Shown: positions 41,886-51,150, counted from the first letter of the stretch. The stretch is DNA of 64,000 bases from Micromonospora violae (GCF_004217135.1 NZ_SHKK01000001.1:5580001-5644000), one strand, 5' to 3'. Numbers and translations are program-made. Notes: generated by a model from the sequence alone, not told the origin.

Positions 41886-42602
41886 ATGGACGGGCGCGCC
41901 GCCGCGGGGGACCTGGAGCTGCTGCGCGCGCACGTCGCCGGGGACCGGGACGCCTTCGCCGAACTGTTCCACCGGCACCGTGACCGGTTGTGGGCGGTGG
42001 CCCTGCGGACGCTCGGCGACCGCGAGGAGGCAGCCGACGCACTCCAGGATGCCCTACTGTCGGCGCATCGGGCGGCGGGCCGGTTCCGCGGCGACTCCGC
42101 CGTCACCACCTGGCTGCACCGGATCGTGGTCAACGCCTGTCTGGACCGGATCCGCCGCCGGCAGGCGCACCCCACCGTGCCGCTGCCGGACGGCAACCGG
42201 GCCGAGGACGGATCGGGCACCGGCGGGCTGGAACCGGCGGCACCGGCAGCCGACCACGACACCGTGCTGGTGGTCCGCGAGGCGCTCGCCGCGCTGCCCG
42301 TCGAGCAACGCGCCGCGCTGGTGCTGGTCGACGTGGAGGGCTATCCGGTCGCCGAGGTCGCCCGCATCCTCGGCGTGGCCGAGGGGACGGTGAAGAGCCG
42401 GTGCGCCCGGGGTCGGGCCCGGTTGGCCGTGCTGCTCGGGCATCTCCGTCCCACCGCCGTCGCGACGCCGTCGACCCGACCGGCACCGGCCGCCCCGGTC
42501 CCCGGCGTGCCCGGCGTCACGCCGGGGAACCCGGGCACGGTGGAGGGCGTCGGATCAGGGTCAGGCCGGTACCGGTGGGACGCCAACCAGGAGGACACGT
42601 GA
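41886..42602 (+). CDS. sigM: ECF RNA polymerase sigma factor (SigM-type)
   Basis: 238 aa from the ATG at 41886 (GTG 41883 is an alternative). Sigma region 2 has DAFAELFHRHRDRLWAVAL, LGDREEAADALQDALLSAHRA and STWLHR-like VTTWLHRIVVNACLDRIRR. Region 4 has LPVEQRAALVLVDVEGYPVAEVARILGVAEGTVKSRCARGRARL (key GTVKSRCARGR). A 50-residue Pro-rich tail follows. Gene order (murJ-pseudokinase-sigM-anti-sigma-trxB) is that of mycobacterial SigM, which responds to oxidative or envelope stress and is held by the membrane anti-sigma encoded next; their GTGA overlap couples translation. Confidence 0.92.
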   Translation: MDGRAAAGDLELLRAHVAGDRDAFAELFHRHRDRLWAVALRTLGDREEAADALQDALLSAHRAAGRFRGDSAVTTWLHRIVVNACLDRIRRRQAHPTVPLPDGNRAEDGSGTGGLEPAAPAADHDTVLVVREALAALPVEQRAALVLVDVEGYPVAEVARILGVAEGTVKSRCARGRARLAVLLGHLRPTAVATPSTRPAPAAPVPGVPGVTPGNPGTVEGVGSGSGRYRWDANQEDT

Positions 42603-43597
42603 CGACCGAGGGGTTCCGGGAGGTCGACGTCGACCTCCTCGCTGACTACCTCGGCGGGGCGTTGGACGGCACCCCGCAGCAGGACGAGGTCGCCCAGTTG
42701 GTCGCCGCGGACCCGTCCTGGGCCGAGGCGTACGCGCTGCTGGCCCCCGCCGTTGCCGAGGTCCGGACGGACCTGGCCCGCTGGGCCGAGCCGTCCCCGG
42801 AGATGCCGTCGGCGATCACCGACCGTCTCCTGGCCGCGCTGGCCGCAGAGCCGACGAACGACGACTCCACCGAGGAGGCGCCCGGCGTCGCTCCGGGCGG
42901 CGAGGCGGCGACGCCGGTGGTCGTACCGGCGCAGGGCGGTCGTCGACCGGCCGCCCCGACGCCCGTCCGGTCGGGGCGTTGGGCGTCCACCGGTCCGGGC
43001 CGTCGCCGAAGCGGCTGGGCCCGCCGTGGCGCACCCGTGGCCGCCGCCGTGATCGCCGTCCTCGCCGTCTCACTGGGCCTCAACCAGCTCTCGCGCGGGT
43101 CGGAGGACGCCGGCGGCACCAGCGCCATGGACCAGCCGGTCAACGCGCCCGATGCCGCGGCGGGGGCCGCGCCGTTCCGTACCACCGCGTCGGCACTGCG
43201 CAGCGGTACGAACTACACCCCGGAGACCCTCGGCAGCGCCCACCGCACGGACGCTTCGAGCACACCGGCTACCAGCCGGGCGACCGGTGCGACCCCCAGT
43301 CAGCAGCCGGAGGTGGATGCCGAGGGCGAACGCCGGCCCTCTCCCACCGGCTCGGACCAACTGGCCCGGTTGACCGACGAGACCGCGCTGACCACCTGCC
43401 TGGCCAGCATCGCGACGGAGCACGGTACGGCCCCGCTGATGGTCGAGTTGATCGACTACGCGCGGTTCCAGGGCGAGCAGGCGCTGATCATCCGCTTCAC
43501 CGATGCGAACGGAGTCCGGTGGGCCTGGGTGAGCGGCCCGGAGTGCGGAGTGCCCGGGTCCGGCTCGGACAGCAGGTATTGGGCGCGGGTAGGGTGA
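42599..43597 (+). CDS. Probable anti-sigma factor for SigM, membrane-bound
   Basis: 332 aa from a GTG at 42599 that overlaps the sigM stop and follows CCAGGAGGACAC. The cytoplasmic N-terminus (residues 1-135) has a helical anti-sigma-like segment, VDVDLLADYLGGALDGTPQ, without the zinc HCC motif. One helix follows (VAAAVIAVLAVSLGLNQL, about 140-160), then an extracytoplasmic domain with a pair of cysteines (TTCLASIA, GPECGVPG). Layout and position match the RsmA-type anti-SigM (mycobacterial Rv3912). Function is inferred from context more than sequence. Confidence 0.75.
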   Translation: MTTEGFREVDVDLLADYLGGALDGTPQQDEVAQLVAADPSWAEAYALLAPAVAEVRTDLARWAEPSPEMPSAITDRLLAALAAEPTNDDSTEEAPGVAPGGEAATPVVVPAQGGRRPAAPTPVRSGRWASTGPGRRRSGWARRGAPVAAAVIAVLAVSLGLNQLSRGSEDAGGTSAMDQPVNAPDAAAGAAPFRTTASALRSGTNYTPETLGSAHRTDASSTPATSRATGATPSQQPEVDAEGERRPSPTGSDQLARLTDETALTTCLASIATEHGTAPLMVELIDYARFQGEQALIIRFTDANGVRWAWVSGPECGVPGSGSDSRYWARVG

Positions 43598-43780
43598 ATC
43601 CACGGTCAATGGCACGATGACCGCCCACGTGACCTGACCCACCGGATGCCCGGCTCGGGAATCCCCGGTTCGTACGATGACGTTCTGGAAGTCAGCTGCC
43701 GGCCCCACCCAGGCGTCGGCAACTCGGATCAGCATCGGTGCTCGCGCCGACGCCGAACACACACAACTCGGGAGACGGCA

Positions 43781-44731
43781 GTGGACGAGGTCCGCAACCT
43801 GATCATCATCGGCTCCGGGCCGGCTGGCTACACAGCGGCCGTCTACGCCGCACGTGCCAACCTGAAGCCGCTGATCATTGAGGGCGTGCAGTCCGGTGGC
43901 GCGCTGATGACGACGACCGAGGTGGAAAACTTCCCCGGTTTCGCTGACGGCATCCTCGGCCCCGAGCTGATGGACAACATGCGCAAGCAGGCCGAGCGGT
44001 TCGGTGCCGAATTCCTCACCGACGACGTGACCCGGGTCGAGCTGGTGGACACCGGCGACGCCGGCTCCGGTGCGGTGAGCACCGTGTGGGTTGGCGAGAC
44101 CGCCTACCGGGCACGATCCATCATTCTCTCCACCGGTTCGGCCTGGCGCCCGCTGGGCGTGCCCGGTGAGCAGGAATACCTCGGCCACGGCGTGTCCGCG
44201 TGTGCCACCTGCGACGGCTTCTTCTTCCGCAACCAGCACATCGTGGTCGTCGGTGGCGGCGACTCGGCGATGGAGGAGGCCACCTTCCTCACCCGCTTCG
44301 CGGAGTCGGTGACCATCATCCACCGCCGCGACTCGTTCCGGGCCAGCAAGATCATGGCCGACCGGGCGCTGAGCAACGAGAAGATCAAGGTCGAGTGGAA
44401 CAGCACCGTCGAGGAGATCCTCGGCGACGACGGCAAGGTCACCGGCGTACGCGTCCGTAACGTGCACACCGGCGAGACCAGGGTGATGGATGTGACCGGC
44501 GTCTTCGTCGCCATCGGTCACGACCCCCGCAGCGAGCTGTTCCAGGGCCAGGTCGAGCTGGACGACGAGGGCTACGTGAAGGTCCACGCCCCGAGCACCC
44601 GCACCAACGTGCCCGGTGTCTTCGCTGCCGGCGACGTGGTCGACCACACCTACCGTCAGGCGATCACCGCGGCCGGCACCGGTTGTGCCGCCGCGCTCGA
44701 CGCCGAACGGTTCATCGCGACGCTCAGCTGA
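43781..44731 (+). CDS. trxB: Thioredoxin reductase
   Basis: 316 aa from a GTG at 43781 preceded by GGGAGACGGCA. The FAD site [20 protein letters not shown], the redox centre [12 protein letters not shown] (CATC), the NADPH site [16 protein letters not shown] with [10 protein letters not shown], and the closing [24 protein letters not shown] FAD loop ([10 protein letters not shown]) are all seen. It reduces thioredoxin with NADPH. It is followed 30 bp later by trxA, and with sigM upstream the order is that of the SigM redox locus. Confidence 0.96.
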   Translation: MDEVRNLIIIGSGPAGYTAAVYAARANLKPLIIEGVQSGGALMTTTEVENFPGFADGILGPELMDNMRKQAERFGAEFLTDDVTRVELVDTGDAGSGAVSTVWVGETAYRARSIILSTGSAWRPLGVPGEQEYLGHGVSACATCDGFFFRNQHIVVVGGGDSAMEEATFLTRFAESVTIIHRRDSFRASKIMADRALSNEKIKVEWNSTVEEILGDDGKVTGVRVRNVHTGETRVMDVTGVFVAIGHDPRSELFQGQVELDDEGYVKVHAPSTRTNVPGVFAAGDVVDHTYRQAITAAGTGCAAALDAERFIATLS

Positions 44732-44761
44732 ACACAGAACAGATCCCGGAGGAGGGGCATA

Positions 44762-45085
44762 GTGGGAACAACCAAGGCGGTCACGGACAAGAGCTTCGTC
44801 GCTGACGTGCTGCAGGCCGACAAGCCGGTGCTGGTGGACTTCTGGGCGGAGTGGTGCGGGCCGTGCCGCAAGGTGTCGCCGCTGCTCGAGGAGATCGCCC
44901 GGGAGATGGGTGACCAGGTCACCATCGTCAAGCTCAACATCGACGAGAACCCGGAGACCGCTCGGGCGTACCGGGTGATGTCGGTGCCGACGCTCACCGT
45001 CTTCAAGAACGGCGAGCCGGTGCAGTCGATCGCCGGTGCCAAGCCGAAGGGCGAGCTGGTCCGGCTCATCGAATCGGCCCTCTGA
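44762..45085 (+). CDS. trxA: Thioredoxin
   Basis: 107 aa, GTG start after GGAGGAGGGGCATA. The active site is FWAEWCGPCRKVSPLLEE (CGPC), followed by KLNIDENPETARAYRVMSVPTLTVF (cis-Pro in VPTL) and PKGELVRLIESAL. A standard cytoplasmic thioredoxin reduced by the TrxB encoded just upstream. A hairpin follows. Confidence 0.97.
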   Translation: MGTTKAVTDKSFVADVLQADKPVLVDFWAEWCGPCRKVSPLLEEIAREMGDQVTIVKLNIDENPETARAYRVMSVPTLTVFKNGEPVQSIAGAKPKGELVRLIESAL

Positions 45086-45102
45086 CCAGCAGAAAAACCA
45101 AC

Positions 45103-45137
45103 CGAACCCCGTACCCGCTCGCCGGGTGCGGGGTTCG
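45103..45137 (+). terminator. Hairpin after trxA
   Basis: CGAACCCCGTACCCG (45103-45117) pairs with 45123-45137, 15 bp with one G-U pair and a 5-nt loop, 18 bp after the trxA stop. A probable terminator for the trx transcript. Confidence 0.82.
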
Positions 45138-45255
45138 ACGTCTCCTCGGCCACGGCGTCGACGTATTTCTCGGCCCAGCCACCTCGCCGCCCCGGAACGC
45201 ATAGCCTCAAGCCTGGGCCGCCCGGCCAGCCAGCGTCGTGCAGAGGGGGTCGTGC

Positions 45256-46416
45256 GTGCGTCCGATCCGACCCGGTGACCGGGGACCCGCGGTCACGGAG
45301 ATCCGTACCGTCCTGACCGGCCTCGACCTGCTCGCCGCCGCCGGCCCACACACCGACGAGTTCGATCTCGACACCGAGCGGGCGGTCCGCGCGTTCCAGC
45401 AGTCGCGGGGGCTCAGCGTGGACGGCCGGGTCGGAGCGGAGACCTGGCGCGCTCTGGATGCCGCCCGCTGGCGGCTCGGCGCCCGCACCCTCTACCACGC
45501 GGTCCCCGAGCCGCTCAGCGGCGAGGACGTCCGGTCGTTGCAGGAACGACTGCTGGAGATGGGGTACGACGTGGGCCGCGCCGACGCGATCTACGGTGTC
45601 CGGACGTCGCGGGCGGTGGCCCAGTTCCAGCGCGAGGTCGGGCTCACCCCGGACGGCTCCTGCGGCCCGCACACCATGAACGCGCTGCGCCGCATCGGTC
45701 GCAAGGTGGTCGGAGGCCGGCCGCAGTGGCTCCGCGAATCCGACGCGATCCGGCAGTCCGGGCCGGCGCTGGTCGGCAAGACCGTCGTGATCGACCCGGG
45801 GCACGGAGGCACCGACCCCGGGATGGTGGTGCCCGACGGCTCACTGCGCTGGACGGAGGCGGACCTGGTGCACGACCTGGCCAGCCGGTTGGAGGGGCGG
45901 CTCGCCGCCTCCGGGGTGCGGGTGCAGCTCACCCGGGGCCCGTCGCCGGACAGTTGCCTGCCGGACACCGACCGGGCCCTGCTCGCCAACTCCCTCGGCG
46001 CCGACGTGTTCATCTCGCTGCACCTGGACGGCCACGCCAACCCGGAGGCGGAGGGTGTCGCCACCTACCACTACGGCACCGACAACGGGGTGTCAGCGAC
46101 GGGTGAACGCCTGGCCGGGTTGGTGCAGCGGGAGATCGTCGCGCGCACCGGGTTGCGGGACTGCCGTACCCACGCCAAGACGTGGGAGCTGCTGCGACTG
46201 ACGCGGATGCCCGCCGTCCGGGTCGAGGTCGGTTACCTCACCTCGCCGACGGACCGCGCCCGCCTTGTCGACCCCCGGTTCCGGGACCGGGTGGTGGAGG
46301 CGATCGTGGCCGCCGTGCAGCGGATGTACTACCCGATCGAACGAGACGTCCCGACCGGGTCGCTCGACGTCAGCGAGCTGCGCGCCGTCGTGACCGCCGG
46401 CACGGTGGTCGACTGA
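45256..46416 (+). CDS. cwlM: CwlM-like N-acetylmuramoyl-L-alanine amidase with two peptidoglycan-binding domains
   Basis: 386 aa from a GTG at 45256 after GAGGGGG; a GTG 18 bp upstream is in frame. Two PG_binding_1 domains occupy residues about 5-70 (AVRAFQQSRGLSVDGRVGAET) and 85-150 (AVAQFQREVGLTPDGSCGP). The amidase_3 domain follows: VVIDPGHGGTDPG, LRWTEADLVHDLA, VFISLHLDGHANPEAEG and VRVEVGYLTSP. The zinc ligands His/Glu/His and the late Glu appear intact. There is no signal peptide. In mycobacteria CwlM at this locus is cytoplasmic and, when phosphorylated by PknB, activates MurA; the same regulatory role is likely here. Confidence 0.88.
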   Translation: MRPIRPGDRGPAVTEIRTVLTGLDLLAAAGPHTDEFDLDTERAVRAFQQSRGLSVDGRVGAETWRALDAARWRLGARTLYHAVPEPLSGEDVRSLQERLLEMGYDVGRADAIYGVRTSRAVAQFQREVGLTPDGSCGPHTMNALRRIGRKVVGGRPQWLRESDAIRQSGPALVGKTVVIDPGHGGTDPGMVVPDGSLRWTEADLVHDLASRLEGRLAASGVRVQLTRGPSPDSCLPDTDRALLANSLGADVFISLHLDGHANPEAEGVATYHYGTDNGVSATGERLAGLVQREIVARTGLRDCRTHAKTWELLRLTRMPAVRVEVGYLTSPTDRARLVDPRFRDRVVEAIVAAVQRMYYPIERDVPTGSLDVSELRAVVTAGTVVD

Positions 46417-46453
46417 CCCGCAGCCGGGCCGACGCTCACCGCGCGGTCAGCCG

Positions 46454-47119
46454 TCAGCCGTTGGTGGAGCGGGTGGCCGGGGCGGGACGGACCGGCCGGA
46501 GCAGGGTCTCCGGGCTCATCGACCCGAGCAGCTTCTCCAGCGCGTACTCGACGTCGGACTTCCAGCTCAGCGCCGTACGCAACTCAAGGCGCAACCGCGG
46601 AAAACGCGGATGCGGACGTACGGTCTTGAAGCCCACGGAGAGGAAGAAGTCGACCGGGGCGACGCAACCACCGGCAGGGTCGTCCGCGTCGCCGAACTTG
46701 GCGTCCCCGAACGCCTCGATGGCTTTGATCCCGCGTTTGGTCAGGTCCCGGGCGACACCCTGCACCAGCATCCGGCCCAGCCCGCCGCCGGCGAACGGGG
46801 CGACCACGTTGGCGGTCATCAACAGTGCCGCGTCCGCGGAGACCGGTGAGGTCGGGAACGCCATCGAACGGGGCACGTAGGCGGGCGGGGCGTACATCAC
46901 GAAGCCGGCCGGCATGCCGTCGACGTAAGCGAGCTTGCCGCAGGAGCCCCACTCCAGCAGCGTCTGGGAGACCCACGCCTCCTTCTCCAGGCCCGGGTCG
47001 CCGGCAGCGCAGGCCCGGTCCGCGGAGACCGGATCGAGCTCCCAGTAGACGCACTGCCGGCACGGGAGCGGAAGATCCTCCAACGTGTCGAGGGTCAGGC
47101 TGACCAGACGTCGCGACAT
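46454..47119 (-). CDS. GNAT-family N-acetyltransferase
   Basis: 221 aa from the ATG at 47119, with GGGGATG upstream; the frame continues to 47236 without better support. The acetyl-CoA loop is VVAPFAGGGLGRMLVQGVARDL (GGGLGRML), preceded by GFVMYAPPAYVP. A short N-terminal motif, PCRQCVYWELDP, and a second cluster, GGCVAPVDFFLSVGF, are conserved in the actinobacterial subfamily found between cwlM and parB (Rv3916c-like position). The substrate is unknown. Converges on the cwlM gene. Confidence 0.82.
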   Translation of the reverse strand: MSRRLVSLTLDTLEDLPLPCRQCVYWELDPVSADRACAAGDPGLEKEAWVSQTLLEWGSCGKLAYVDGMPAGFVMYAPPAYVPRSMAFPTSPVSADAALLMTANVVAPFAGGGLGRMLVQGVARDLTKRGIKAIEAFGDAKFGDADDPAGGCVAPVDFFLSVGFKTVRPHPRFPRLRLELRTALSWKSDVEYALEKLLGSMSPETLLRPVRPAPATRSTNG

Positions 47120-47414
47120 TGGCGCATCCCCACAATAGGCTCGGTGGTGAGACCGGCATGGAACGACAGCGCCGCCTTCCTGCCCCCGACGAGCGATCGT
47201 ACGCCGCCGATCGGCGATACGGGAGGGGACTCGCAAACGCCCACCTCAGTGGGGGACGCCGAGGACGGTCCGCCATGTGGTCGATCTGCCTCGGTACGGC
47301 GGCGGCGGGGCTCTGGCGGACTAGGATCGACATTCGGTGTGCCCGTCGCCATGGTCAGCGGTGTGCGGGGTACCCGGGGGCGGGAACCACCCGAGCAGTG
47401 ATCGAGGTGAGGTC

Positions 47415-48728
47415 ATGACCGGCACGACACTCGACGACTACACCGACCGGTACGCCCGGCGGGTCCGCGGGATGACCGCCTCCGAGATCCGAGCATTGTT
47501 CGCGGTGGCCAGTCGTCCCGAGGTCGTCTCGCTCGCCGGCGGCGCACCGTACATCGCCGCGCTGCCTCTCGACGCGGTCGGCAAGATGCTCGGCCGGCTC
47601 GGCTCCGAGCACGGCGTGGCCACCCTCCAGTACGGCATCGGTCAGGGCACCCTCGAACTGCGCGAACGCATCTGCGAGGTGATGGCGCTCTCCGGCATCG
47701 ACGCCGCCTGCGGCGCCTCACCGGAGGACGTGGTGGTCACCGTCGGCGGGCAGCAGGCGCTCGACCTGGTCGCCCGGCTCTTCCTCGACCCGGGCGACGT
47801 GGTGCTCGCCGAGGGCCCGACGTACGTCGGCGCGCTCGGTGTCTTCCAGGCCGCCCAGGCGCAGGTGGTGCACGTCCCGATGGACGCCGACGGGCTGATC
47901 CCGGAGGCGCTGGAGACGGCCATCGCCGACCTGGCCCGCGCGGGCCGACGGGTCAAGTTCCTCTACACCATCCCCACCTACCAGAACCCGACCGGCGTGA
48001 CGCTCAGCGAGGAGCGCCGCGAGCGGGTGCTCGACATCTGCGAGCGCGCCGGCCTGCTCGTCGTGGAGGACGACCCGTATGGTCAGCTGGGTTTCGAGGG
48101 TGAGGCGCCAGCCCCCCTGCGGGCCCGCCGCCGCGATGGCGTCTTCTACCTCAGCACCTTCTCCAAGACCTTCGCCCCCGGGCTGCGGGTCGGTTGGATC
48201 CTGGCGCCGCACGCGGTCCGCGACAAGCTGGTCATCGCCAGCGAGGCGCAGATCCTGTGCCCCAGTGGCTTCGCCCAGGCCGCCGTGTCCACCTACCTGG
48301 GCACCATGCCGTGGCGGCAGCAGCTCAAGGTCTACCGCGAGGTCTACCGGGAACGCCGGGACGCCCTGCTCGACGCGATGGCCGACCTGATGCCCGAGGG
48401 CACCAACTGGACCACGCCGGCCGGCGGTCTGTTCGTCTGGGCCACCCTGCCGGACGGGCTCGACTCGAAGGCGATGATGCCCCGCGCTGTCGCCGCCCGG
48501 GTCGCCTACGTCCCCGGCACCGGCTTCTACGCCGACGGCACCGGCACCGGCGCGATGCGCCTCAACTTCAGCTTCCCGCCGCCAGAGCGGATCCGCGAGG
48601 GCGTCCGGCGGCTGGCCGGCGTGATGGAACAGGAGATCGCCATGCGCCGGGTCTTCGGTGCCGTGCGCGGCGCCGCCGGCCGACGCGGGCAGGCCGGCTC
48701 CGACGTGCCAGGGCCCGACTTGGCATGA
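47415..48728 (+). CDS. PLP-dependent aminotransferase class I/II (2-aminoadipate/MocR-like fold)
   Basis: 437 aa from the ATG at 47415 after GAGGTGAGGTC. Motifs: VVSLAGGAPYIAALPLDAV, LQYGIGQGTLELRERI, VVTVGGQQALDLVARLFLDPGD, TIPTYQNPTGVTLS, VVEDDPYGQLGF, and the PLP lysine in STFSKTFAPGLRVGW. The fold and the GIGQG segment match LysN/2-aminoadipate-type aminotransferases and the catalytic half of MocR proteins, but no winged helix is fused. The substrate is unknown. It reads directly into the ATP-grasp ligase 8 bp downstream, so the two may share a pathway. Confidence 0.88.
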   Translation: MTGTTLDDYTDRYARRVRGMTASEIRALFAVASRPEVVSLAGGAPYIAALPLDAVGKMLGRLGSEHGVATLQYGIGQGTLELRERICEVMALSGIDAACGASPEDVVVTVGGQQALDLVARLFLDPGDVVLAEGPTYVGALGVFQAAQAQVVHVPMDADGLIPEALETAIADLARAGRRVKFLYTIPTYQNPTGVTLSEERRERVLDICERAGLLVVEDDPYGQLGFEGEAPAPLRARRRDGVFYLSTFSKTFAPGLRVGWILAPHAVRDKLVIASEAQILCPSGFAQAAVSTYLGTMPWRQQLKVYREVYRERRDALLDAMADLMPEGTNWTTPAGGLFVWATLPDGLDSKAMMPRAVAARVAYVPGTGFYADGTGTGAMRLNFSFPPPERIREGVRRLAGVMEQEIAMRRVFGAVRGAAGRRGQAGSDVPGPDLA

Positions 48729-48735
48729 TGCCGGC

Positions 48736-49737
48736 ATGGGTACGACCGCCGAGCACCTCCTCGTGACCGATTCCGCCGTCTCGGCCGACCTGCACGTCGT
48801 GGTGCTCGCGGGTGGGCTCTCCTACGAACGCGACGTGTCGCTGCGCTCCGGTCGTCGGGTGCTCGACGCGCTGCGCGCCGTCGGGGTGGAGGCCGAGCTG
48901 CGGGACGCGGACGTGGCGCTCCTACCGGCGCTCGCGGCCGACCCGCCGGACGCGGTGGTGATCGCACTGCACGGCGCCACCGGTGAGGACGGCTCACTGC
49001 GCGGGGTGCTGGATCTGTGCGACATCCCGTACGTCGGCTGCGACGCTCGGGCCTCCCGGGTCGCCTGGGACAAGCCCTCCGCCAAGGCGGTGCTCCGCGA
49101 GGCCGGCATCCCCACCCCGGACTGGGTGGCGCTCCCGCACGATCGTTTCTCCGAGCTCGGCGCGGTCGCCGTCCTGGATCGCATCGTCGACCGTCTGGGC
49201 GTACCCCTGATGGTCAAGCCGGCGCAGGGCGGGTCCGGGCTGGGCGCAGCGGTCGTCCGGGACGCCGCCGCGCTGCCCGCCGCGATGGTCGGCTGCTTCG
49301 CGTACGACTCCACGGCGCTGGTGGAGCGGTACGTGCCGGGGATCGATGTGGCGGTCTCCGTCGTCGACCTCGGCGATGGCCCGCGGGCGCTGCCGCCGGT
49401 GGAGATCGTGCCGCGCAACGGCGTGTACGACTACGCCGCCCGCTACACCGCCGGACGGACCACCTGGCACGCCCCGGCCCGGCTGGAGCCGGAGGTGGCT
49501 GCCACGGTCGCCGATGTTGCCCTCGCCGCGCACACCGCGCTCGGTCTGCGGGACCTCTCGCGCGTCGACGTGATCGTGGACGCGGCTGGCCAGCCGCACG
49601 TCCTGGAGGTCAACGTCTCGCCGGGCATGACGGAGACGTCACTGCTGCCGCTCGCCGTGCAGGCGGCCGGGCTGGACTTCGGCCGACTCCTCGGCACCCT
49701 GGTCGCCCGAGCGGCGGCCCGTCTCACCACTCACTGA
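48736..49737 (+). CDS. D-alanine-D-alanine ligase-type ATP-grasp protein
   Basis: 333 aa from the ATG at 48736. Ddl blocks are present: VVVLAGGLSYERDVSLRSG, VIALHGATGEDGSLRGVLDL, IPYVGCDARASRVAWDKPSAK, PLMVKPAQGGSGLGAAVV, LVERYVPGIDVAVSVVD, EIVPRNGVYDYAARYTAG and VLEVNVSPGMTETSLLPLA. The ATP-grasp and metal sites are intact. It may make D-Ala-D-Ala or another D-amino-acid dipeptide; a housekeeping ddl is usually elsewhere near murA-type genes, so this could be a paralog. It is coupled closely to the aminotransferase gene. Confidence 0.85.
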   Translation: MGTTAEHLLVTDSAVSADLHVVVLAGGLSYERDVSLRSGRRVLDALRAVGVEAELRDADVALLPALAADPPDAVVIALHGATGEDGSLRGVLDLCDIPYVGCDARASRVAWDKPSAKAVLREAGIPTPDWVALPHDRFSELGAVAVLDRIVDRLGVPLMVKPAQGGSGLGAAVVRDAAALPAAMVGCFAYDSTALVERYVPGIDVAVSVVDLGDGPRALPPVEIVPRNGVYDYAARYTAGRTTWHAPARLEPEVAATVADVALAAHTALGLRDLSRVDVIVDAAGQPHVLEVNVSPGMTETSLLPLAVQAAGLDFGRLLGTLVARAAARLTTH

Positions 49738-49784
49738 CCTACGCCGCCAGCCCATCGGTGCCGAGCGGCACCCGCCCGCCGGTC

Positions 49785-49822
49785 GACCATGAGGGTGGCC
49801 GGTCGAGGCCAGCCTCATGGTC
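49785..49822. terminator. Imperfect hairpin between convergent genes
   Basis: GACCATGAGG (49785-49794) pairs with CCTCATGGTC (49813-49822), and TGGCC with GGCCA inside, one G-G mismatch and a 6-nt loop. It lies between the ddl-type gene and the leftward HIT-like gene, ending both. Confidence 0.72.
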
Positions 49823-49831
49823 AGATTCCGA

Positions 49832-51031
49832 TCAGCGACTCGCGCGTGCGTCGGGTGGCTCACTGCCGTCGGTGCGCGCTACGCCCGGCTTGCCGGTGTC
49901 CTCGACGCCGATCGTGGGAACCGCGCTGCGGACGGCCACCCCGACGCCAGGGTCGTTGCCGGGGTTGGCGGCAGCCGGGTCGGCCGGATCCGAGGGGGTC
50001 TCGTTGGTGCTCCCGCTGGCGGCGTCGACGGCGGTGGGCGTCGCTGCCGGGCCGACGCCTGGTTCGTCGCTGGGCACCTCCGCCGGGCCGACCCGAGATC
50101 CGTCGGTGGGCGTTCCCGCCGTACTGGCGGTGGTGGCAGCCGGGCTGCCGGGCAGGGTGGCGGTCGATGCCGTCCGAGGGGGTTCAGCCGTCCGCTCGGT
50201 GACGGTGCCCGCCGTCGAGCCCGCGTCGACGCCCACGACCGATTCGACCGACGGCGACACACTGCCGGCGTCAGCAGACGCGGAGTGGGAGTCGAGCGCC
50301 GGTTCCGGAATCTCCGCAGCAGCCTCGATCACCGAGAACGCGTCCGCCGCTGCCGCTGCCTCCGCTGCTGCTGCGGCGTCCGCTGCTGCTGCGGCGTCCG
50401 CTGCTGCCGCAGCATCTGCGGCGGCGGACTGGGCCAGCAGGCTGGACGGTGCCTGCCACTGGATGCGGGGCGGCTCGGCGAGCGGGCGGCCACCGAACTC
50501 AGCGAGCCAGGCGGCGACCAGGGCCAGGTTCTCCCGCCACTGCTCCTCGGAAATCGGCGGCAGGATCGAATCCCACAGGGACAGGAACGTGCCCCGCAGT
50601 TGAAGACGCCCGTACGGACGGGCGAGGAACCACATGTGCAGATGGGCGGAGCCGTCGCCCCAGCGATTGACGTGCACCCGCGCCACGCCGTCGAGCGATC
50701 GGATGGCCCGCTCCAGACGTACCGTCATGACCCCCAACTCGGCAGCGAGCAGGTTCGGCAGATCACCGAGGTCGAGGTGCGTCCGTGACTCCAGGATCAA
50801 CACCATGGGCAGACCGGTGGGTCGGTCCATCGCGCGGACCCGCCACCGCTCTCCCACCCAGATGTAGGCGTCGTCGGGCGCGTTGCAGGCGGTGCATTCC
50901 CGGAGACCCTCGCCCTTCCGGGGCGGTTCGACCGGGACCGGATCATCGAGTTGCTTCACGTGGAGGTCGCCCTCGAAGGGGAACGACGGCCACTGGGTGA
51001 AGTCCGGGACTGAGGGAGGGGTGTCGTGCAC
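49832..51031 (-). CDS. HIT-like protein with alanine-rich and Pro/Thr-rich C-terminal tail
   Basis: 399 aa from the GTG at 51029-51031. The first 195 residues are a compact domain with two cysteines (RECTACNAPDD), LILESRTHLDLGDLPNLLAAELG, ARVHVNRWGDGSAHLHMWFLARP and LWDSILPPISEEQWRENL. HLHxW followed by ARP resembles the histidine-triad/GalT active-site loop, so a nucleotidyl-binding HIT fold is likely. From about 215 an Ala-rich repeat (AAAADA units) and a long disordered Thr/Ala/Pro-rich tail follow. A TAGGGT minus-10-like box 7 bp before the GTG suggests a leaderless transcript. The frame continues upstream to 52099 but is non-coding sequence there. Function unknown. Confidence 0.72.
   Translation of the reverse strand: MHDTPPSVPDFTQWPSFPFEGDLHVKQLDDPVPVEPPRKGEGLRECTACNAPDDAYIWVGERWRVRAMDRPTGLPMVLILESRTHLDLGDLPNLLAAELGVMTVRLERAIRSLDGVARVHVNRWGDGSAHLHMWFLARPYGRLQLRGTFLSLWDSILPPISEEQWRENLALVAAWLAEFGGRPLAEPPRIQWQAPSSLLAQSAAADAAAAADAAAAADAAAAAEAAAAADAFSVIEAAAEIPEPALDSHSASADAGSVSPSVESVVGVDAGSTAGTVTERTAEPPRTASTATLPGSPAATTASTAGTPTDGSRVGPAEVPSDEPGVGPAATPTAVDAASGSTNETPSDPADPAAANPGNDPGVGVAVRSAVPTIGVEDTGKPGVARTDGSEPPDARASR
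50358..50419 (-). repeat. Alanine-codon tandem repeats in the HIT-like gene
   Basis: An 18-bp unit, CCGCTGCTGCTGCGGCGT with small changes, repeats about three times, giving AAADAAAAADAAAAA in the protein tail. In-frame, so length polymorphism would be tolerated. Confidence 0.7.
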
Positions 51032-51150
51032 GACGCTGACCCTAACCGAGTCTGGCACCGCTGTCCCTACCTGTTTGAGCGGTCTCGGACCGCCGGATCG
51101 GGTCCCGTCAGCCGGCCCGGCCGACACGGTCCCGTCGGCGTCGAGAGGCG

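Noticed and set aside
50952..50963. Possible sixth parS (TTCACGTGG) near 50.95 kb
   Set aside because: It differs from the core at four of fourteen positions, outside the tolerated range for a reliable parS.
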